NCBI GenBank assembly: GCA_015075445.1 | Contig: JABTUJ010000024.1 | Span: 1 to 64,000, forward strand | DNA: 64,000 bases | From: Verrucomicrobiales bacterium | Lineage (GTDB): Bacteria > Verrucomicrobiota > Verrucomicrobiia > Limisphaerales > J093 | Direction: 5' to 3' | In this document: in pieces, positions 32,326 through 42,147 of the stretch | How positions within the stretch are numbered: the stretch's first letter is position 1 | How the letters are laid out: each line of letters begins with the position of its first letter | The notes under the pieces: model-generated | Database searches by the model: none | The model's input: the letters and a program-made list of their open reading frames with translations, nothing else | What the model was told of the DNA's origin: nothing | Translations under genes and position numbers: made by a program

Positions 32326-35300
32326 TTACGGGATCACCGTCGGCTGCGGCATGAGCACGTAGCCCCGCGTCACACCCGAGGCGGTGGCCGTGCCCACGAT
32401 CCACCCCTGAGCATTCACGTCCTCCGCCGTCACCGTCACCCAGCCGCTGGGAACCCAGACTAAGTGTGAGTCGTTGAGGTTGATCATGGAACCAAAGGTA
32501 GTCGGTTGCCCGAGAGTCTTCTCTGCTGTGAGCACCCACGCCCGCAGGTAGCCCGTCGGGGTGGTCCATCCGGTCCCCACCATGATGGTCTGGGTGCCGA
32601 CCGTGCTCACGGCCAGGGCCTCGCTGCGGCCGGGCGGGTTGTTCCAGCTCCAGCCCTCGGGCATGATCGTTCCCAGGACCGTGGGCGTGTTCTCTCCGGC
32701 CCACCAGACCGCCGCTCGGATCTCCCGCACCCAACTCCCCGTGCGGTAGATCTCCGCGTCGGTTGAGCCCACGGTGTGGCCCACCTCGTCGACCCCGTTG
32801 GCGGTGTTGTTGAAGAGCGTCACCCCATGTGTGGCGGGCGGCAGCACCAACTCGCTTGCCGCCCGGTATTGGGGCGTGAGCACCCCGTTGGTCCGAAACG
32901 CCCGCCACGCCGCCGCGCCGTTGACCGTGACCCGCGTCCGTCCCACGGTCGTACCCCCGTTGTTCACTGCATGAGCGGAGCCGGGCTGATTCGTCTCGAA
33001 GTCGCCCACGTCCAACGCGGTCCAGTTGCTGCCCGCCCCGGTCCACCGGGTGGGGCGACTCACATAGGCTCCCATGAACTGCTGTGAGTACCCCACGATG
33101 TAGTCCCCCAGGGAACCAATGTCTTGTGCACCTCCCGGCCGATTGCTGGTAAGGCTGGGCAGGAGGGTCAGCCCACCTCCGGGCGGCAAGTAGCAGGCGC
33201 GACCGGAAGCGACGCCCGCCAATCCGCCATCGTCATCCACCCCGTAGACCACCGAGCCGGACCAGACATCACCGAAGGGGATCATCGGACCCCAATTCGG
33301 CCAGGGCCAGGCGCCGCCGAGGTAGAAGTAGGGCTGGGGCAACTGCGGATAGGTCGGGTTGTCGTAGTACGCGTAGCCACCGATGCGGAGATTCTGATTC
33401 ATGCCGGCAGCGTTGAGGGCATAGGCCGCATCGCCGGTCGAGCTCAGATAGCAGATGTCGCTGCTGATCACTCCGGCGGGCTCTTCTTCCGGCCACTCGA
33501 GCTCCGGCGGAGTCAGATCCACCTCCTCAACGTCCAGCCGGGTTTCCGGGGGCACGAACGCGGCTTCGTCGGCCGTCAGGGTGAGCCGGGTGCCGGTCCG
33601 CGTCCACAAACACACGGCAGTGGACGGGTCCAGCGGCGCCTCCTGCTCCTCCCCGAAGTCTGCCTGGAACTCCGAGCCCAGCGCCTCCTCGTCGGCGCCG
33701 GGGAAATCCCCCTCCCCCGCCACGGCCTCAAGCTCCGGCGCGGCGGATGCCAGGTAATTGGTACTGCAGTCAAAGGACAGATTGTCGAAGAAGCTGTAGA
33801 GCCGGTACAGCGGTCCATCCCACAACGCCACGGCCACCTCCCTGCCCGGCCCCCGCGTCGTCCAGGGTGCGGGTGCCCCCTCAGCGTAGCCGCTGGGAAC
33901 CACCCGGAAGTACGCCGCCTCGTGCTCGGCCCAATCCTGGTTGGCCAAACCCGCCGTCGGTTTGATGCGCGCGGTCACTTCGCTCCGGCCCGCCGGAATC
34001 CCGAGGGTCCACCGCCCGGGCGAGCTGGGAGGCAAGTAATACCAGGCGTTGGTGGAAGTCCAGTGGTTGGTGTGGATGTCGTAGTCGTAGTTCGAGGCCG
34101 GGGCTGGGCTTGCGGGCCGCGTGACCCCCGTAGTGACCGCCTCGATCACGACGTTCAACGGGCTGGTCGTCGGCCCACTGCGGCTGAGGCGCAGCAGGCC
34201 CGGATAGCGGCGGCGGTCGTCGGCCACGTCCGCGGTCCGCTCGAAACGCACGGTGGTTCCCCACAGCACCTCGACGCTCGCCCACGTCGCCGTGTCTGGG
34301 TTGAACGCACCCTCCCCCCGGTACACCACCACCTCGTCAGAGCCGGCGCCCGCCACGCTGGTGTAGGTGAAGACGGCCACCCGGTTTGTGGGGGCACCCG
34401 TCCAGGTTCCGATGGCACTTTGACCAGCATTCGGACCACCCCGGACCGAGAGCCGGACCGCCGGAGGCGACTCCGAAATGACCGCGGGTATGGGCGTGCG
34501 GTGCAGGACGTAGCGCGCCCGGATCTCCACCTGGTTTCCGTTGATCACCGGCTGGGCAACCTGCAGCTCGAAGGCGCCCACCAGGCTTCCAGCCGAGTAT
34601 ACCGGTTCGACTCGTCCCAGCCGCCCCGCCGGTACGAATCCCGTGGGCAGCGGAGGGCGCGCCGCCACCGCGTTGGTCGCGAGCCCCAGCAGCAGGGTGT
34701 AGTTGTCCGAATCCATGCTCCAGAGGGCCAAGAGGTTGGTTGCCGAGTACAGGTGCGGCCCGTGAAAGCACGCCTGCCCGGTGACCGGATGGTACAAGGG
34801 CCGGTGCAGCGGACGCCACACCGCCAGGTTGGTCTGGGCGGGGGCCGGTTCGTAGAACTGGGTCACCGGCCAGGTGGTGAACCGGTTGTTCTCAAACCAG
34901 ATCCGATCGGCTGCGCCCACCAGAAGCCCCGCGGCGTAGCTGGGAACCAGCCGCCCGACTGGCAGGCTGGGGTCACTCACCGGCAGCCAGTTCGTGTAGC
35001 TGCCCACCGCCGTGGCCCGCCATTCGTAACTGCCGTAGTCCTGCCGCCACGGGACCGAGCGCAGCCGCACGGTGTTGGCGGACACGGTGATGTTGGTGAA
35101 GAGATAGTTCCCGCTGGCATCCGCCCCGCGGCTGGGCACCCCGATGTTGGCGAGCAGGTTCACGTCCAGGAAGATGTTGTTGGTCAGGTCCACGTTCCGC
35201 AGCGGAGCATCCTCGCGCGCGGTGTCGTTGTTCATCCCCAGGGCGGTCCCCACCACCACATTGTCGTAGAAGGAGATCCCGGCCGAGTTCGCCGTCGCCA

Positions 35301-36171
35301 GCGCAATGTCGTTGCCCGCGCCCCTCACCTGACAGCGGCGCACCTCGGCAACGCGGTTGCCGTAGTAGGTGCCGGGACCGGGAAGGAAGGTATTGGTCGG
35401 GCTCGGGGTTCTGACGAGGATCGCCGAAGCATACCCGCCGCGTACGGAATGGAAGTCGCTGATCTCGCAGTCCTCGATGATCCACACCGGTTGGGCGTTG
35501 GGCCCGAAGTTGAAGCTCGGCACCTCTACCGAAAGCGGGAAACACTCCCGCTGGACTGCGTAATAGCGGGGGAGGGGCACGATCCCGTTGGCTCCGCAGT
35601 TGAGAATGTGCACGTTCTGGATCAGTCCGGCCAGGGCCCGCACGGAGAGGCCACGGAGCGCAAAGCCCAGCACGTAAGCCGAGTTCGCGCAGGTGTTGGT
35701 GGTCGCCCACGCCGGCCAGTTCGCATCCAGGATCAGATTGCGGGCCTCGAAGCGGGCCAGGGTCTGAGACAAGTCCAGCAGCGTGGACTGCCAGCCCGGT
35801 CCGCGGAACAGTCCGGTGCCAGGGGCGGGGAGCGCATAGCGGAGCACGGGCCGTTCGGGCGGGTCCGCCGCCTGGAGAACAAGGCTCCGCGCCGTGTAAT
35901 CGCCCACCGGGAGAGTGAGCTGGTCCATCAGGTAGACGTTGGTCAGGCCGGCGGTGCGCAGGTGGATCACCACGTTCGTGTCAGAGGGCACCTTGGGGTT
36001 GTCCCGGATGATGATCTGCACGTCGCTGGTCGTCCACGGCAGGGGCTGGTTCCATGAGTTCTGGTCCGCAGGTGCTCCCGTTGGCCCGGCGTCGGGCGGT
36101 GCCAGCCAGTAATCCGCGCCGCGCACGGCACTCGGCGCCGACGCCAACCCCGATGATGAGGATTGAAGCAA
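32326..36171 (-). CDS. Giant exported protein: beta-helix N half, HAF-like repeats at C-terminus
   Basis: 1281 residues in this frame. Roughly residues 60-480 have the short repeated strands and Asn ladders of a right-handed beta-helix (NVHILNCGANGIV, VWIIEDCEISDFHSV, VDLTNNIFLDVNLLANIG). The middle holds Thr/Ser-rich beta segments. About 1040-1281 contains HAF-type repeats (SAHAVNNGGTTVG, ANGVDEVGHTVGS, AEDVNAQGWIVGTATASG). The frame shown lacks a signal peptide; one exists in another frame immediately upstream (36214), so a one-base shift near 36130 separates them. Probably a secreted or surface protein; ligand unknown. Confidence 0.8.
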   Translation of the reverse strand: MLQSSSSGLASAPSAVRGADYWLAPPDAGPTGAPADQNSWNQPLPWTTSDVQIIIRDNPKVPSDTNVVIHLRTAGLTNVYLMDQLTLPVGDYTARSLVLQAADPPERPVLRYALPAPGTGLFRGPGWQSTLLDLSQTLARFEARNLILDANWPAWATTNTCANSAYVLGFALRGLSVRALAGLIQNVHILNCGANGIVPLPRYYAVQRECFPLSVEVPSFNFGPNAQPVWIIEDCEISDFHSVRGGYASAILVRTPSPTNTFLPGPGTYYGNRVAEVRRCQVRGAGNDIALATANSAGISFYDNVVVGTALGMNNDTAREDAPLRNVDLTNNIFLDVNLLANIGVPSRGADASGNYLFTNITVSANTVRLRSVPWRQDYGSYEWRATAVGSYTNWLPVSDPSLPVGRLVPSYAAGLLVGAADRIWFENNRFTTWPVTQFYEPAPAQTNLAVWRPLHRPLYHPVTGQACFHGPHLYSATNLLALWSMDSDNYTLLLGLATNAVAARPPLPTGFVPAGRLGRVEPVYSAGSLVGAFELQVAQPVINGNQVEIRARYVLHRTPIPAVISESPPAVRLSVRGGPNAGQSAIGTWTGAPTNRVAVFTYTSVAGAGSDEVVVYRGEGAFNPDTATWASVEVLWGTTVRFERTADVADDRRRYPGLLRLSRSGPTTSPLNVVIEAVTTGVTRPASPAPASNYDYDIHTNHWTSTNAWYYLPPSSPGRWTLGIPAGRSEVTARIKPTAGLANQDWAEHEAAYFRVVPSGYAEGAPAPWTTRGPGREVAVALWDGPLYRLYSFFDNLSFDCSTNYLASAAPELEAVAGEGDFPGADEEALGSEFQADFGEEQEAPLDPSTAVCLWTRTGTRLTLTADEAAFVPPETRLDVEEVDLTPPELEWPEEEPAGVISSDICYLSSTGDAAYALNAAGMNQNLRIGGYAYYDNPTYPQLPQPYFYLGGAWPWPNWGPMIPFGDVWSGSVVYGVDDDGGLAGVASGRACYLPPGGGLTLLPSLTSNRPGGAQDIGSLGDYIVGYSQQFMGAYVSRPTRWTGAGSNWTALDVGDFETNQPGSAHAVNNGGTTVGRTRVTVNGAAAWRAFRTNGVLTPQYRAASELVLPPATHGVTLFNNTANGVDEVGHTVGSTDAEIYRTGSWVREIRAAVWWAGENTPTVLGTIMPEGWSWNNPPGRSEALAVSTVGTQTIMVGTGWTTPTGYLRAWVLTAEKTLGQPTTFGSMINLNDSHLVWVPSGWVTVTAEDVNAQGWIVGTATASGVTRGYVLMPQPTVIP

Positions 36172-36227
36172 GAACCGGTTTCCCGGTCTTCCGGGGTGAA
36201 TTCGGGACGTTCATCCGACCTCCTTGT
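36120..36227 (-). other. True start and signal peptide of the giant exported protein, out of frame
   Basis: An ATG at 36214 is preceded by AAGGAGG with ideal spacing and encodes NSPRKTGKPVLASILIIGVG then VGAECRA, a convincing signal peptide. It runs into the 32326-36171 frame only if one base is gained or two lost in GTGCGCGGCGCGG. This decides that the real start is 36214, not 36171. Confidence 0.75.
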
Positions 36228-36240
36228 TGGTCCACAATGT

Positions 36241-36520
36241 GATTGTTGCTGACGGTGCAGAATCCCCCCTGAAATGCAAGTGCAGAGTGCGGATGCCAGC
36301 ATGGTTTCAGTGTCCTGCATGCCTTCCATTAAACCAACGCACTGAATCCCAACCGGCCCTGCCGCAGCAGGGGACCGCATGCCGCTTCGCAGACCTTCAC
36401 GCTATACCAGCAGCCGCTGCCTGTCGTCTTTCCAAGTCGTTAACCGGGATTGCTACCGGAGAAGTCCCGGATATGGCAAGCCCGCCCCGTTCTATCGGAC
36501 TCCCGTTGAGCGTTGCGGCC
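36241..36520. other. Gene-free stretch before the nested transposon
   Basis: No coding frame of quality is seen. A small hairpin CCGGGA...TCCCGG lies near 36440-36470. Nothing else is recognised. Confidence 0.4.
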
Positions 36521-36601
36521 CTAGCCCGACTTTCCGACTTAGTTCAAGGGTGCCTCGCAGGTGGCTGCCAATAGGCAGCTTGTGAAAAGCGTCCCTATCC
36601 C

Positions 36602-37959
36602 CTAAACGGGCGGCTGCTCGCCGCGCAGCTCGAGCACTTCCACCAAACGCTCCTGCAGTGCCGTCAGCTTGCTCAAGACCCGCTGCTGCACCGGCGGCTT
36701 CCTACCGGCGCGCCCCGCGTACACGTTGACCACCTCTTGCACCTGCTCCAACTCCGCCCAGAGCCGAGTCAGGGGCAGTTCCACGCCTCCTTCCCGCGCC
36801 TGCCGAGTCACCATCGCCCGCAGCAGCAACGCGATCGTGCAGTACAACCCGTGCACTTGGATCATCCGGTCGGTCCAGTGGAACATCGGCCACCAACAAC
36901 CCACGTCCCGGTCCTTCATCTGCTGGAAGATCGCCTCGATCAGGAACTGGCTGCGGTAGGCCTCGATGACCTGCGCGTCCGTCCAGCCCCCGTGGCTGGT
37001 CACCAGCACGTTCTTGCCCAGCACCGTATCCCCCAGTCGCTCCAACGCCTCGGGTTGCACCCGGTAGTCAAGCCAGGCACGCCCGAGTCGCGCGCGTGCA
37101 CCTCGCTCGCCACCACCTGACTCAAGTGCTCCCGGCGCAGAATCTCGCGGCACTGCTTCTGCACCGACTCCACCGTCGGCGCCTTGCCCCCTTTGACCTC
37201 GCCCTGCTGCCGCCGTTGCAGGCTTTGCTGCAACTCCCCAGCTTGCCCAACGCCCGCGCCAGCTCGCTCTGCACCGTGGCCCACTGCGCCTCGAAGAGCC
37301 TTGATGCCAGCTCACCACCAGGGTTCGTTGGCGCCCGTAGACCTCCGCCTCGATGCGGAAGGCCTTGGTCCTTCCAGCCCCGGGCAGGCTTGCCACCGGG
37401 GGTCTCCCGTATTGGACACCGCCGCCCACTCGGCCACCTCCCCCAGTTTCACCGCCCCCACATAGCCCAAGCCCAGCGTATCGATCTGCGCGAAGTTCGC
37501 GGCCGAATTGTTCCCCTTGTCAAACACCAGGGTGGTTTGAGGCCGCGGCGCTCCAGCTGGAGCCAGCCCCGCATAGAAGGCGGCAAACCGTCCGAGCATC
37601 TCCCCAAACTGCCGGCTGTCATTGCGATTGCCCTCGTACACCTCGTAGTACAGCGGCCACTGTCCGTGGGCGGCACACACCAGGGCGTAGCTGACCTGCC
37701 GCAGGTTGGCCCGGCCTTGCTTGTTCTTGCCCCGCTGGGCCAGGTGATTCTGCACGTTGAACGTGTCGATGAAGGTGTAGAAATTGGTGCCGTCGTAGCA
37801 GAGCCGGGACAGGTCGATCCCCTCTCGCCGGACGGCTCGTTCCAGGAGCCCCTTCCAGAGCGCCTGCATTGTCTCCGGTTCCCAACGTTCCAAGTGATCC
37901 CAGAAGCGCTGGCTGCTGAGGGCCTCGGCACCGAGCTCAGGCACCACGCGCCCCAACAC
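36602..37959 (-). pseudogene. IS1634-like transposase, C-terminal part (frameshifted)
   Basis: Continues the reading frame of 42917-43293 after the IS21-like insertion: VLGRVVPELGAEAL, SSQRFWDHLERW, DDE residues in YDGTNFYTF and LVFDKGNNSAANF, then (after several frame changes between about 37080 and 37350) RIEAEVYGRQRTLVVSW, LQQSLQRRQQGEVKGG and FLIEAIFQQMKDRDVGCW with the expected third catalytic Glu. Ends ELRGEQPPV. At least three shifts, so inactive even without the insertion, unless they are sequence errors. Confidence 0.8.
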
Positions 37960-37965
37960 GACGCC

Positions 37966-38016
37966 GCTCACGGGAAGTTGACCGGGTCTGCTCACGGGAA
38001 GTTGACCACCTGACGG
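37966..38016 (+). repeat. Left 51-bp terminal inverted repeat of the IS21-like element
   Basis: Starts GCTCACGGGAAGTTGACC and holds two copies of that 18-base word. Exactly inverted at 42859-42909. Confidence 0.95.
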
Positions 38017-38060
38017 GAACAGGGAGGAGTCAGTTCCTCTTTCCAGGGAGGGGCTTTCGG

Positions 38061-38112
38061 GGATTCCGAGCAGGGGTGGTTCCGAGTAGGGATTCCGGGG
38101 AGGGATTCCGGA
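38061..38112. repeat. Four GG(A/-)TTCCG words near the left transposon end
   Basis: GGATTCCGAG (38061), GGTTCCGAGT (38078), GGATTCCGGG (38090) and GGATTCCGGA (38103), spaced 12-17 bases. They lie between the left terminal repeat and the Toprim stop; no counterpart cluster at the right end. Possible protein-binding sites (inference). Confidence 0.5.
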
Positions 38113-38173
38113 GAGGAAGCGGCGGCGCGACTCCCCGTGGGGAGCGTCCGCGGACCGGGGGAGGTGACGGGGC

Positions 38174-39037
38174 TCAGACGCCGGTCCGCAGGACCTCGTT
38201 CCAGTCCTTGCGGGAGGGGCGCAGGCGCTGGATGAGGGGATGCCGAGCGATCATGGCCTGAGCCATGGCTTCGCCGGTGGGGTCGAGGTCAAAGCCGCAG
38301 CACACGGTGCCCCCTTGGGCGAGCAGGTTGGCCAGCCAGGCTGGATCAGGCCGGGCGCCGGCGGTCGAGAGGCACCGAGCGTCGGGGTGCAGGACGTGGC
38401 AACTGAGGGCGTCAATGGCCGATTCGCACAGGATGCTCACCGCGCGCGGGGTCGTCGGGACGGCGAAGCAGCCGCGGTCCTTGCGGGAACCCGGGGCCAT
38501 GCCGCGCCAAGGGACCGGTCCGGTGCCCCGCAGTTCGGCGCCGACCGGTTGCCCCTCGGGCCCGCGCAGGAGGAAGACGGCGTTGGCGCGCGCATCGGCG
38601 TAGAGATGACCGGTGGCGATCAAGGGGTCGAGCAAGGCGGGAGGCAGTCGCCGTTGCTCGAGCAGGTAACGCCGGACGTGAGCGAGGTGTTCGGGCGTCG
38701 GCTCCGGCAGCCGCAGCGGCGGTCTGGGCTGAGGGCTCACCCCCGGCGGGATCGGGCTCGTCGCGCCGTGCGCTTCCAACCACTCCAGGGCTTGGCCGAA
38801 GCCGACACCGTGGAGGTGCATGACCAAATCGATGGCCCCGCCGCCCCCGCGGCCCCGATGCCAGTTCATGAACTGGGCACCGGTGACCGAGAGGACGCCC
38901 TGGGCGGTGTGCCACTTGTGGGGATCGGCCCGGTCGAGCACCGCGCCCGAGCGGTCCAGCACCACGGTCAGCGGCACGGCCCGCAGCCGATCGGCCCGCT
39001 CCTGCCATGCCGGTCTGCTGGGGGTCCGAGCGCTCAC
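38174..39037 (-). CDS. DUF3991/Toprim primase-like passenger protein
   Basis: 287 residues from a GTG at 39037 that overlaps the istB stop (GTGA). The N-terminal part resembles a CHC2/DUF3991-type primase domain without zinc cysteines (VLDRSGAVLDRADPHKWHT, GGGGAIDLVMHLHGVGFGQA). The C-terminal part is a Toprim domain: Glu205 in ILCESAIDALS and Asp250-x-Asp252 in CCGFDLDPTGEAMAQ, ending SRKDWNEVLR as in plasmid TraC-type primases. Such proteins make primers or act on DNA in plasmids and phages. Its presence as the last gene of an IS21 operon suggests a role in transposition or target DNA repair (inference). Confidence 0.85.
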   Translation of the reverse strand: MSARTPSRPAWQERADRLRAVPLTVVLDRSGAVLDRADPHKWHTAQGVLSVTGAQFMNWHRGRGGGGAIDLVMHLHGVGFGQALEWLEAHGATSPIPPGVSPQPRPPLRLPEPTPEHLAHVRRYLLEQRRLPPALLDPLIATGHLYADARANAVFLLRGPEGQPVGAELRGTGPVPWRGMAPGSRKDRGCFAVPTTPRAVSILCESAIDALSCHVLHPDARCLSTAGARPDPAWLANLLAQGGTVCCGFDLDPTGEAMAQAMIARHPLIQRLRPSRKDWNEVLRTGV

Positions 39038-39774
39038 GCGTCGGCGGAGAGTTTGCCGCGCAAGCTCACGCACTCCTTCATGTTGAAGACGTGGCTGGCT
39101 TCGGTAAGCCGGTCGATCAGGGCGGCGGTGAGGTGATCGTTTTTGAGGAAGGAGCTCCATTCGCTGAAGCCCAGGTTGGAGGTCAGGAGGGTGGACTTCT
39201 GGCGGTGGCGCTGCTGCATCAGGGTGAAGAAGAGGCCCACCTGCGCGGGTTCGACCTCCACGTACCCGATTTCGTCGATCAGGAGCAGGTCCCAACGCTG
39301 GTATTTCTTGAGCACCTGCTCCTGGGCGTGGAGGGCGACGGCTTGGTAGAGCTCGGCGACCAGGTCGGCGAAGAGGACATACCGGCCGCTGGCCCCGCGC
39401 TGGATGGCCCCGACCAGGAAGCTGGAGGCCAGGCCGGTCTTGCCACAGCCGGTGCGGCCCAGCCAAACGATGTTCTGGGCCTTGGTGAGGAAGTCCAGGG
39501 TGTCGTAGAGGGCGAAGATGGCTTTGCGGTTGAGCTTGGGTTGGCGGTCGAAGGGGAAGGTTTCCATTGTCCAGGGCTCGGGCAGACGCGCGCGCCGCAG
39601 CCGCTCTTGGCGGGAGCGGTCGCCCTTGAGGCGGTACTCTTCGTCCACGACGTGGGTGAGCAAGGTGGCGTGCGACATCCGCTGGCGGGCGGCCGCTTGG
39701 AGGTCGTCGTCCCAATGCTCGGCCAAGCGGGGCAGGCGCAAGGCGCGCAGTTTGGCTTGGAGTTCGTCATTCAT
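39034..39774 (-). CDS. istB: IstB-like AAA+ ATPase (IS21 helper)
   Basis: 246 residues, the usual IstB length. Walker A GRTGCGKT (106-113), Walker B LLLIDE (163-168) followed by IGYVEVEP, and SNLGFSEW near residue 208 are typical. IstB assembles on DNA as an ATP-dependent ring and stimulates the IstA transposase. The start overlaps the 3' end of istA by 8 bases and its stop overlaps the Toprim gene start (GTGA), so translation of the three is coupled. Confidence 0.95.
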   Translation of the reverse strand: MNDELQAKLRALRLPRLAEHWDDDLQAAARQRMSHATLLTHVVDEEYRLKGDRSRQERLRRARLPEPWTMETFPFDRQPKLNRKAIFALYDTLDFLTKAQNIVWLGRTGCGKTGLASSFLVGAIQRGASGRYVLFADLVAELYQAVALHAQEQVLKKYQRWDLLLIDEIGYVEVEPAQVGLFFTLMQQRHRQKSTLLTSNLGFSEWSSFLKNDHLTAALIDRLTEASHVFNMKECVSLRGKLSADA

Positions 39775-41240
39775 CGTAGGCGCTCAGGTTGGGGGTTTCG
39801 GTCAGCGCGCCCTCCTGATAGGCCGGCCGGTCGCGGAAGGATTCGTCGAGGGTCGGCCCAGGGAGTGGACCGGGAGTTTCCTGCAAATAGAGGTGGGCGA
39901 TGCGTTCGAGGATCTTGAGGTCGTGGAGGCGATAGCGATGGGCGCGCGCGACGCAACGAACGAAGAGCTCCGAGCTCAGGCGTTGGCTCAAGGCCCAGAG
40001 CCGGCGCAGGGTCTGGTGCCGCAGGTGTCCCGGGGTGGCCAGGAGGAAGTCGACATAGGCGCTGACGCTGGGGGGCCAGGGCGCGCAGGCGCTTTTCCTC
40101 CTCCTCGCTGGGCCGGGGACGATGACGCGGATGGGTGTGAGCGGCGGGTTGATCAGGCGGAGCGATCTGCTGGTTGCGGACGTCCTCGGGGGCCAGGGGA
40201 TAGGCGATGGCGACCTGACCGGCCACGTAAATCTGGAGATGGTCTTCGTAGCGCAACACGGTGAGGCGACCGCGCCCGGTGCCCGGCACCCAGTAGTAAT
40301 TGGCGTCGATGGCGACATAGCCGTACTCGTCGACGCTGCGCTCCAGGATCTGGTAGGGCGCGGGCAGGTAGGGGGGCAGGGGTTGGAGGAAGGGCTGCTC
40401 GTGTTCGAAGGCCTGGGCGGGAATGAGGCCGGCCTTGCCCTGGGGCCGTTGCTCCATCCGCACCGTCGACCAGTCCAGCGCCTGGCGGTTCAAGTCCGCG
40501 GAGTCGGCGAAGGTGCGGCCGGGCAGGAAGTTGGTCTCGACGGTCCAGAAGCTGCGTTCCTCGCCGGCCTTGCGATCGCTGTGCCCGCGGGCGTGGCAGA
40601 GGAAGCGGAAGCCGTAGGTTTTGGCGAAGGCCTCCATCTCGGGCACCATCACCGCCTGGGAGCCCAGACCGCGCAGGCGGGCCAGATTGGTGTTGTCGAT
40701 GACACAGAGGGGGGGCGCGCAACCCCAGTGCACCAGGGCCCGGTGCAGAAAGCACTTCATCCGAAAGCGGTCGAAGACGCGGTAGAACTGGAGGTAACGA
40801 CGCTTGCAGTAGCGCAGGTAGAGCAGGCTGGCCTGGAGCCGGGTGAGCACGCCGCCCAAGCGGATGGTGAAGGGGCTGGTGTCGTGCTGCATCTCGGCCC
40901 CGGGCTCATCGGGCACCCGTTGGCAGCGGGGGGCCGGGGGCGAGCCGATCCCCCACTGCCGCAGCCAACGCGTGAGGGTCGAGTACTTGACCTCCACCGC
41001 GTGCTCCTCGCGGAGCTTCTCCCAGACGCGCTGCACGTAACCGTCGCATTGGGTGTAGAGGCTCCGCACCAGTTCGGGGTCCAGCGGCGGGACGAAGGCG
41101 CGGGGCGGCGACTGTCCTTGTTGCGCGATGGCCCGACGCACGGCCTGACGGCTGAGGGCCAGTTGGCGGGCGATCTGGCGGATGGCCAGGCCCTGCTCAT
41201 GGAGCAGGAAGAGGGCTTTACGTTTGTCCGGTGCGATCAT
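39767..41240 (-). CDS. istA: IstA transposase (IS21 family), one frameshift in a C-run
   Basis: About 490 residues if the shift is ignored. The start is ATG 41240, inside the end of the ParB-like gene. N-terminal helix-turn-helix (ALSRQAVRRAIAQQG, about 28-42). DDE catalytic residues: Asp120 in MQHDTSPF, Asp182 in CVIDNTN and Glu228 in KAGEERSFWTVETNF. At about 40072-40077 (CCCCCC read on the minus strand) the frame changes: RLRALAP must be joined to SVSAYVDFLLATPGH by dropping one C. The rest (RYRLHDLKILERIAHLYL ... PNLSAYDE) is a normal IstA tail ending over the istB start. It could be a homopolymer read error, a mutation, or frameshifting. Confidence 0.9.
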
Positions 41241-42147
41241 GGAGTTGGCGCAGCGTGCGCAGGAAGGCGGCGGTTTGGTGCAGGAGCGTGGCGGTGAGCA
41301 GATTGGCTTGGGCGCGGAAGGCGGCGCTCTGCAGTTGGGGGTCCTCACTCTTGCCGATCACCCGGAGCATCGCCTTCTGGGTCTGCTCCAGGTCGTGGAG
41401 AAAGACGCGTTCGAAGTCGCTGCCACTGTCCGGGTCTTGCGGGGCTGCCTCCAGGTGCCGCAGGGCCAGAGTCAGGTGGCCCGCGAGCAGTTCCTGCCGG
41501 AAGGACGGAGGCCCGCGGAAGAAGCCGTGCGCCAGGCCTTCGATCTGACGCACGCTCAAGCGCTGAGCGCGGAGGGCCCCGACGAACTGGTCCAGGTCGG
41601 CGGCGCCGACGCCCTTTAGACGCCTAAAGGGGCGCAAGGTGTAGAGGTAGGCGTAGACCGGGAAGGCGCCGGCGAAGAGGGCCTCGCGCACCAGCGGACT
41701 GAGTTCGCGCAGCAGGCCCAGGCGCACGGTGACCCAGGCCGGGCTGCGCCCCAGTTCCCGGGCGATGTCGGCGGCAGAGAGGCCGCGCTGGGCGTGCAGC
41801 TCATCCACAAAGCGCGCCTGTTCCAAGAGCTTGAGGGTGTGTTGGCGTTCGGCGCGCAGCAGTTGGAGGATGCCGCTGACCTCGTCAGTGCCCCACGACG
41901 CAAAGGGCACCCGGTGCAGGTGGAGCGTGCGGGCGCAGCGCGCGCGTTGGAAGCCGTCGAGCAGGATCGGGGTCGTGTCGCGCAGGACGCCCACCAAGGG
42001 CTCCCGGATGCCTTCCCGCGCGATCGCCGCCAAGAGCGCGGCCTCGCGGCGTGGTTGGCGCAGCCGATAGCCCTCGTAACGCAGGTCCAAAGCCGCCCGT
42101 TCGAGGTCGGTGACCCCGCTGGGCACGGGTTCAGGGAGGTTCTGCAT
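41218..42147 (-). CDS. ParB-like nuclease-domain passenger protein
   Basis: 309 residues. The N-terminal ParB/Srx-type domain is seen in LVGVLRDTTPILLDGFQRAR (about residues 51-70), with the Gln-Arg in place of the usual Glu-Arg-Arg. A KorB-like helix-turn-helix follows (GLSAADIARELGRSPAWVTV, about 118-137). The rest is helical and Leu-rich. It overlaps the zinc-ribbon gene upstream (17 bases) and istA downstream (23 bases). No ParA or parS is seen, so plasmid-style partition is unlikely; a DNA-binding regulator or target-site factor for the transposon is more plausible (inference). Confidence 0.88.
   Translation of the reverse strand: MQNLPEPVPSGVTDLERAALDLRYEGYRLRQPRREAALLAAIAREGIREPLVGVLRDTTPILLDGFQRARCARTLHLHRVPFASWGTDEVSGILQLLRAERQHTLKLLEQARFVDELHAQRGLSAADIARELGRSPAWVTVRLGLLRELSPLVREALFAGAFPVYAYLYTLRPFRRLKGVGAADLDQFVGALRAQRLSVRQIEGLAHGFFRGPPSFRQELLAGHLTLALRHLEAAPQDPDSGSDFERVFLHDLEQTQKAMLRVIGKSEDPQLQSAAFRAQANLLTATLLHQTAAFLRTLRQLHDRTGQT

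Noticed and set aside
33124..36057. 977-codon plus-strand open frame
   Set aside because: Antisense of the giant exported protein; Arg/His/Pro-rich and without domain structure.
41611..41632. Hairpin CCCTTTAG...CTAAAGGG inside the ParB-like gene
   Set aside because: Coding sequence with a continuous frame; no T-run, so not a terminator, and too short to argue for a site.
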